Below the pieces are notes generated by a model that worked only from the letters and a program-made list of their open reading frames with translations, searched no databases and had not been told where the DNA came from. The position numbers were made by a program, and so were the translations under genes. Positions 63,811 through 64,000 of a stretch of 64,000 nt of DNA are shown here, piece after piece; the stretch's first letter is position 1, and each line of letters begins with the position of its first letter. The stretch covers positions 4,365,940-4,429,939 of the forward strand of contig NC_068937.1 of assembly GCF_016801865.2 (NCBI RefSeq), written 5' to 3'. Source of the DNA: Culex pipiens pallens (Eukaryota > Arthropoda > Insecta > Diptera > Culicidae).

Positions 63811-64000
63811 CAACTTAGAAAAAAAAACTGTTCATGATTTAAGGAATGATTGATTTTTTTTAAAATTTTCATAAAATATTAGAATTTCAAAGAATTAATT
63901 TTAAAAAAAATATTTTTTTGTGAAAGAAACGCAAAAAAATAAGTGCTTGTGTTTTTTTCACTAGCGTGCACAGGGTGGGGCAACATGGGGCAACTGCCCC
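63811..64000. other. AT-rich DNA ending in a GGGGCAA...TTGCCCC-like word
   Basis: The last 33 bases, GTGGGGCAACATGGGGCAAC followed by TGCCCC, may be the terminus of another element running out of the window. Nothing else is seen. Confidence 0.35.

Overview
This window looks like non-coding DNA from a culicine mosquito nuclear genome (Culex or Aedes type). It is strongly AT-rich and carries no bacterial gene organisation. It is packed with short, non-coding inverted-repeat elements. Several repeat families here I recall as abundant in Culex and Aedes: termini like ACCATCCATAAACCACGTGG, an element bounded by GCCTTCCTCA, and a core like TTCGGCAAAGTTGTAGG. The species is inferred from recall, not tested. 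I found no convincing protein-coding exon, rRNA or CRISPR array, and no reverse transcriptase or transposase reading frame. The long open frames are translations of 8- to 10-bp tandem repeats.

Layout, left to right. 1-1650: 21-bp-type satellite with a 613-bp higher-order period. 2577-5450: pyrimidine-rich minisatellite split by two miniature inverted-repeat elements (MITEs) and one long-armed foldback. 6340-7017: large foldback. 7391-7459: tRNA-like SINE head. 7975-9022: (AATTTTAAG)n array. 9023-10200: single-copy-looking DNA. 11211-11707: (AATTTAAAG)n array. 12706-19435: a nearly perfect tandem duplication of about 3.37 kb, each copy carrying two head-to-head MITEs. 20008-23452: 19-bp satellite. 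26030-29150: complex of 9- and 10-bp arrays, with a Harbinger-like MITE inserted cleanly at 26807-27279. 31907-33677: (TTTTTGTA)n array.

From 34.9 kb there is a frame-broken coding remnant (34963-35457, minus) and an inverted pair of tRNA-like sequences (35674-35883). MITEs continue between 36.7 and 47.4 kb. A candidate minus-strand promoter and first exon lies at 41971-42950. 48.8-53.2 kb holds diverged repeats built on the dyads TGGCGTTTACGCCA and GGCAGTGTTGCC. 53636-56095 is an (AATTTTGAC)n array with higher-order structure. 58495-62702 holds more hairpin elements, and another Harbinger-like copy lies at 63395-63810.

The parts do not form a pathway. The most coherent unusual signals are: (1) at least five separate 9-bp minisatellites sharing the frame AATTTTNNN in one polarity; (2) a MITE family with consistent 2-bp target duplications of varying sequence; (3) elements inserted within satellites, giving relative ages; (4) the 3.37-kb recent duplication; and (5) a short core around CGGCAAAGTTG repeated at least eleven times. 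If the promoter call at 42.2 kb is right, much of the left two thirds could be the first intron of a minus-strand gene; this is speculative.
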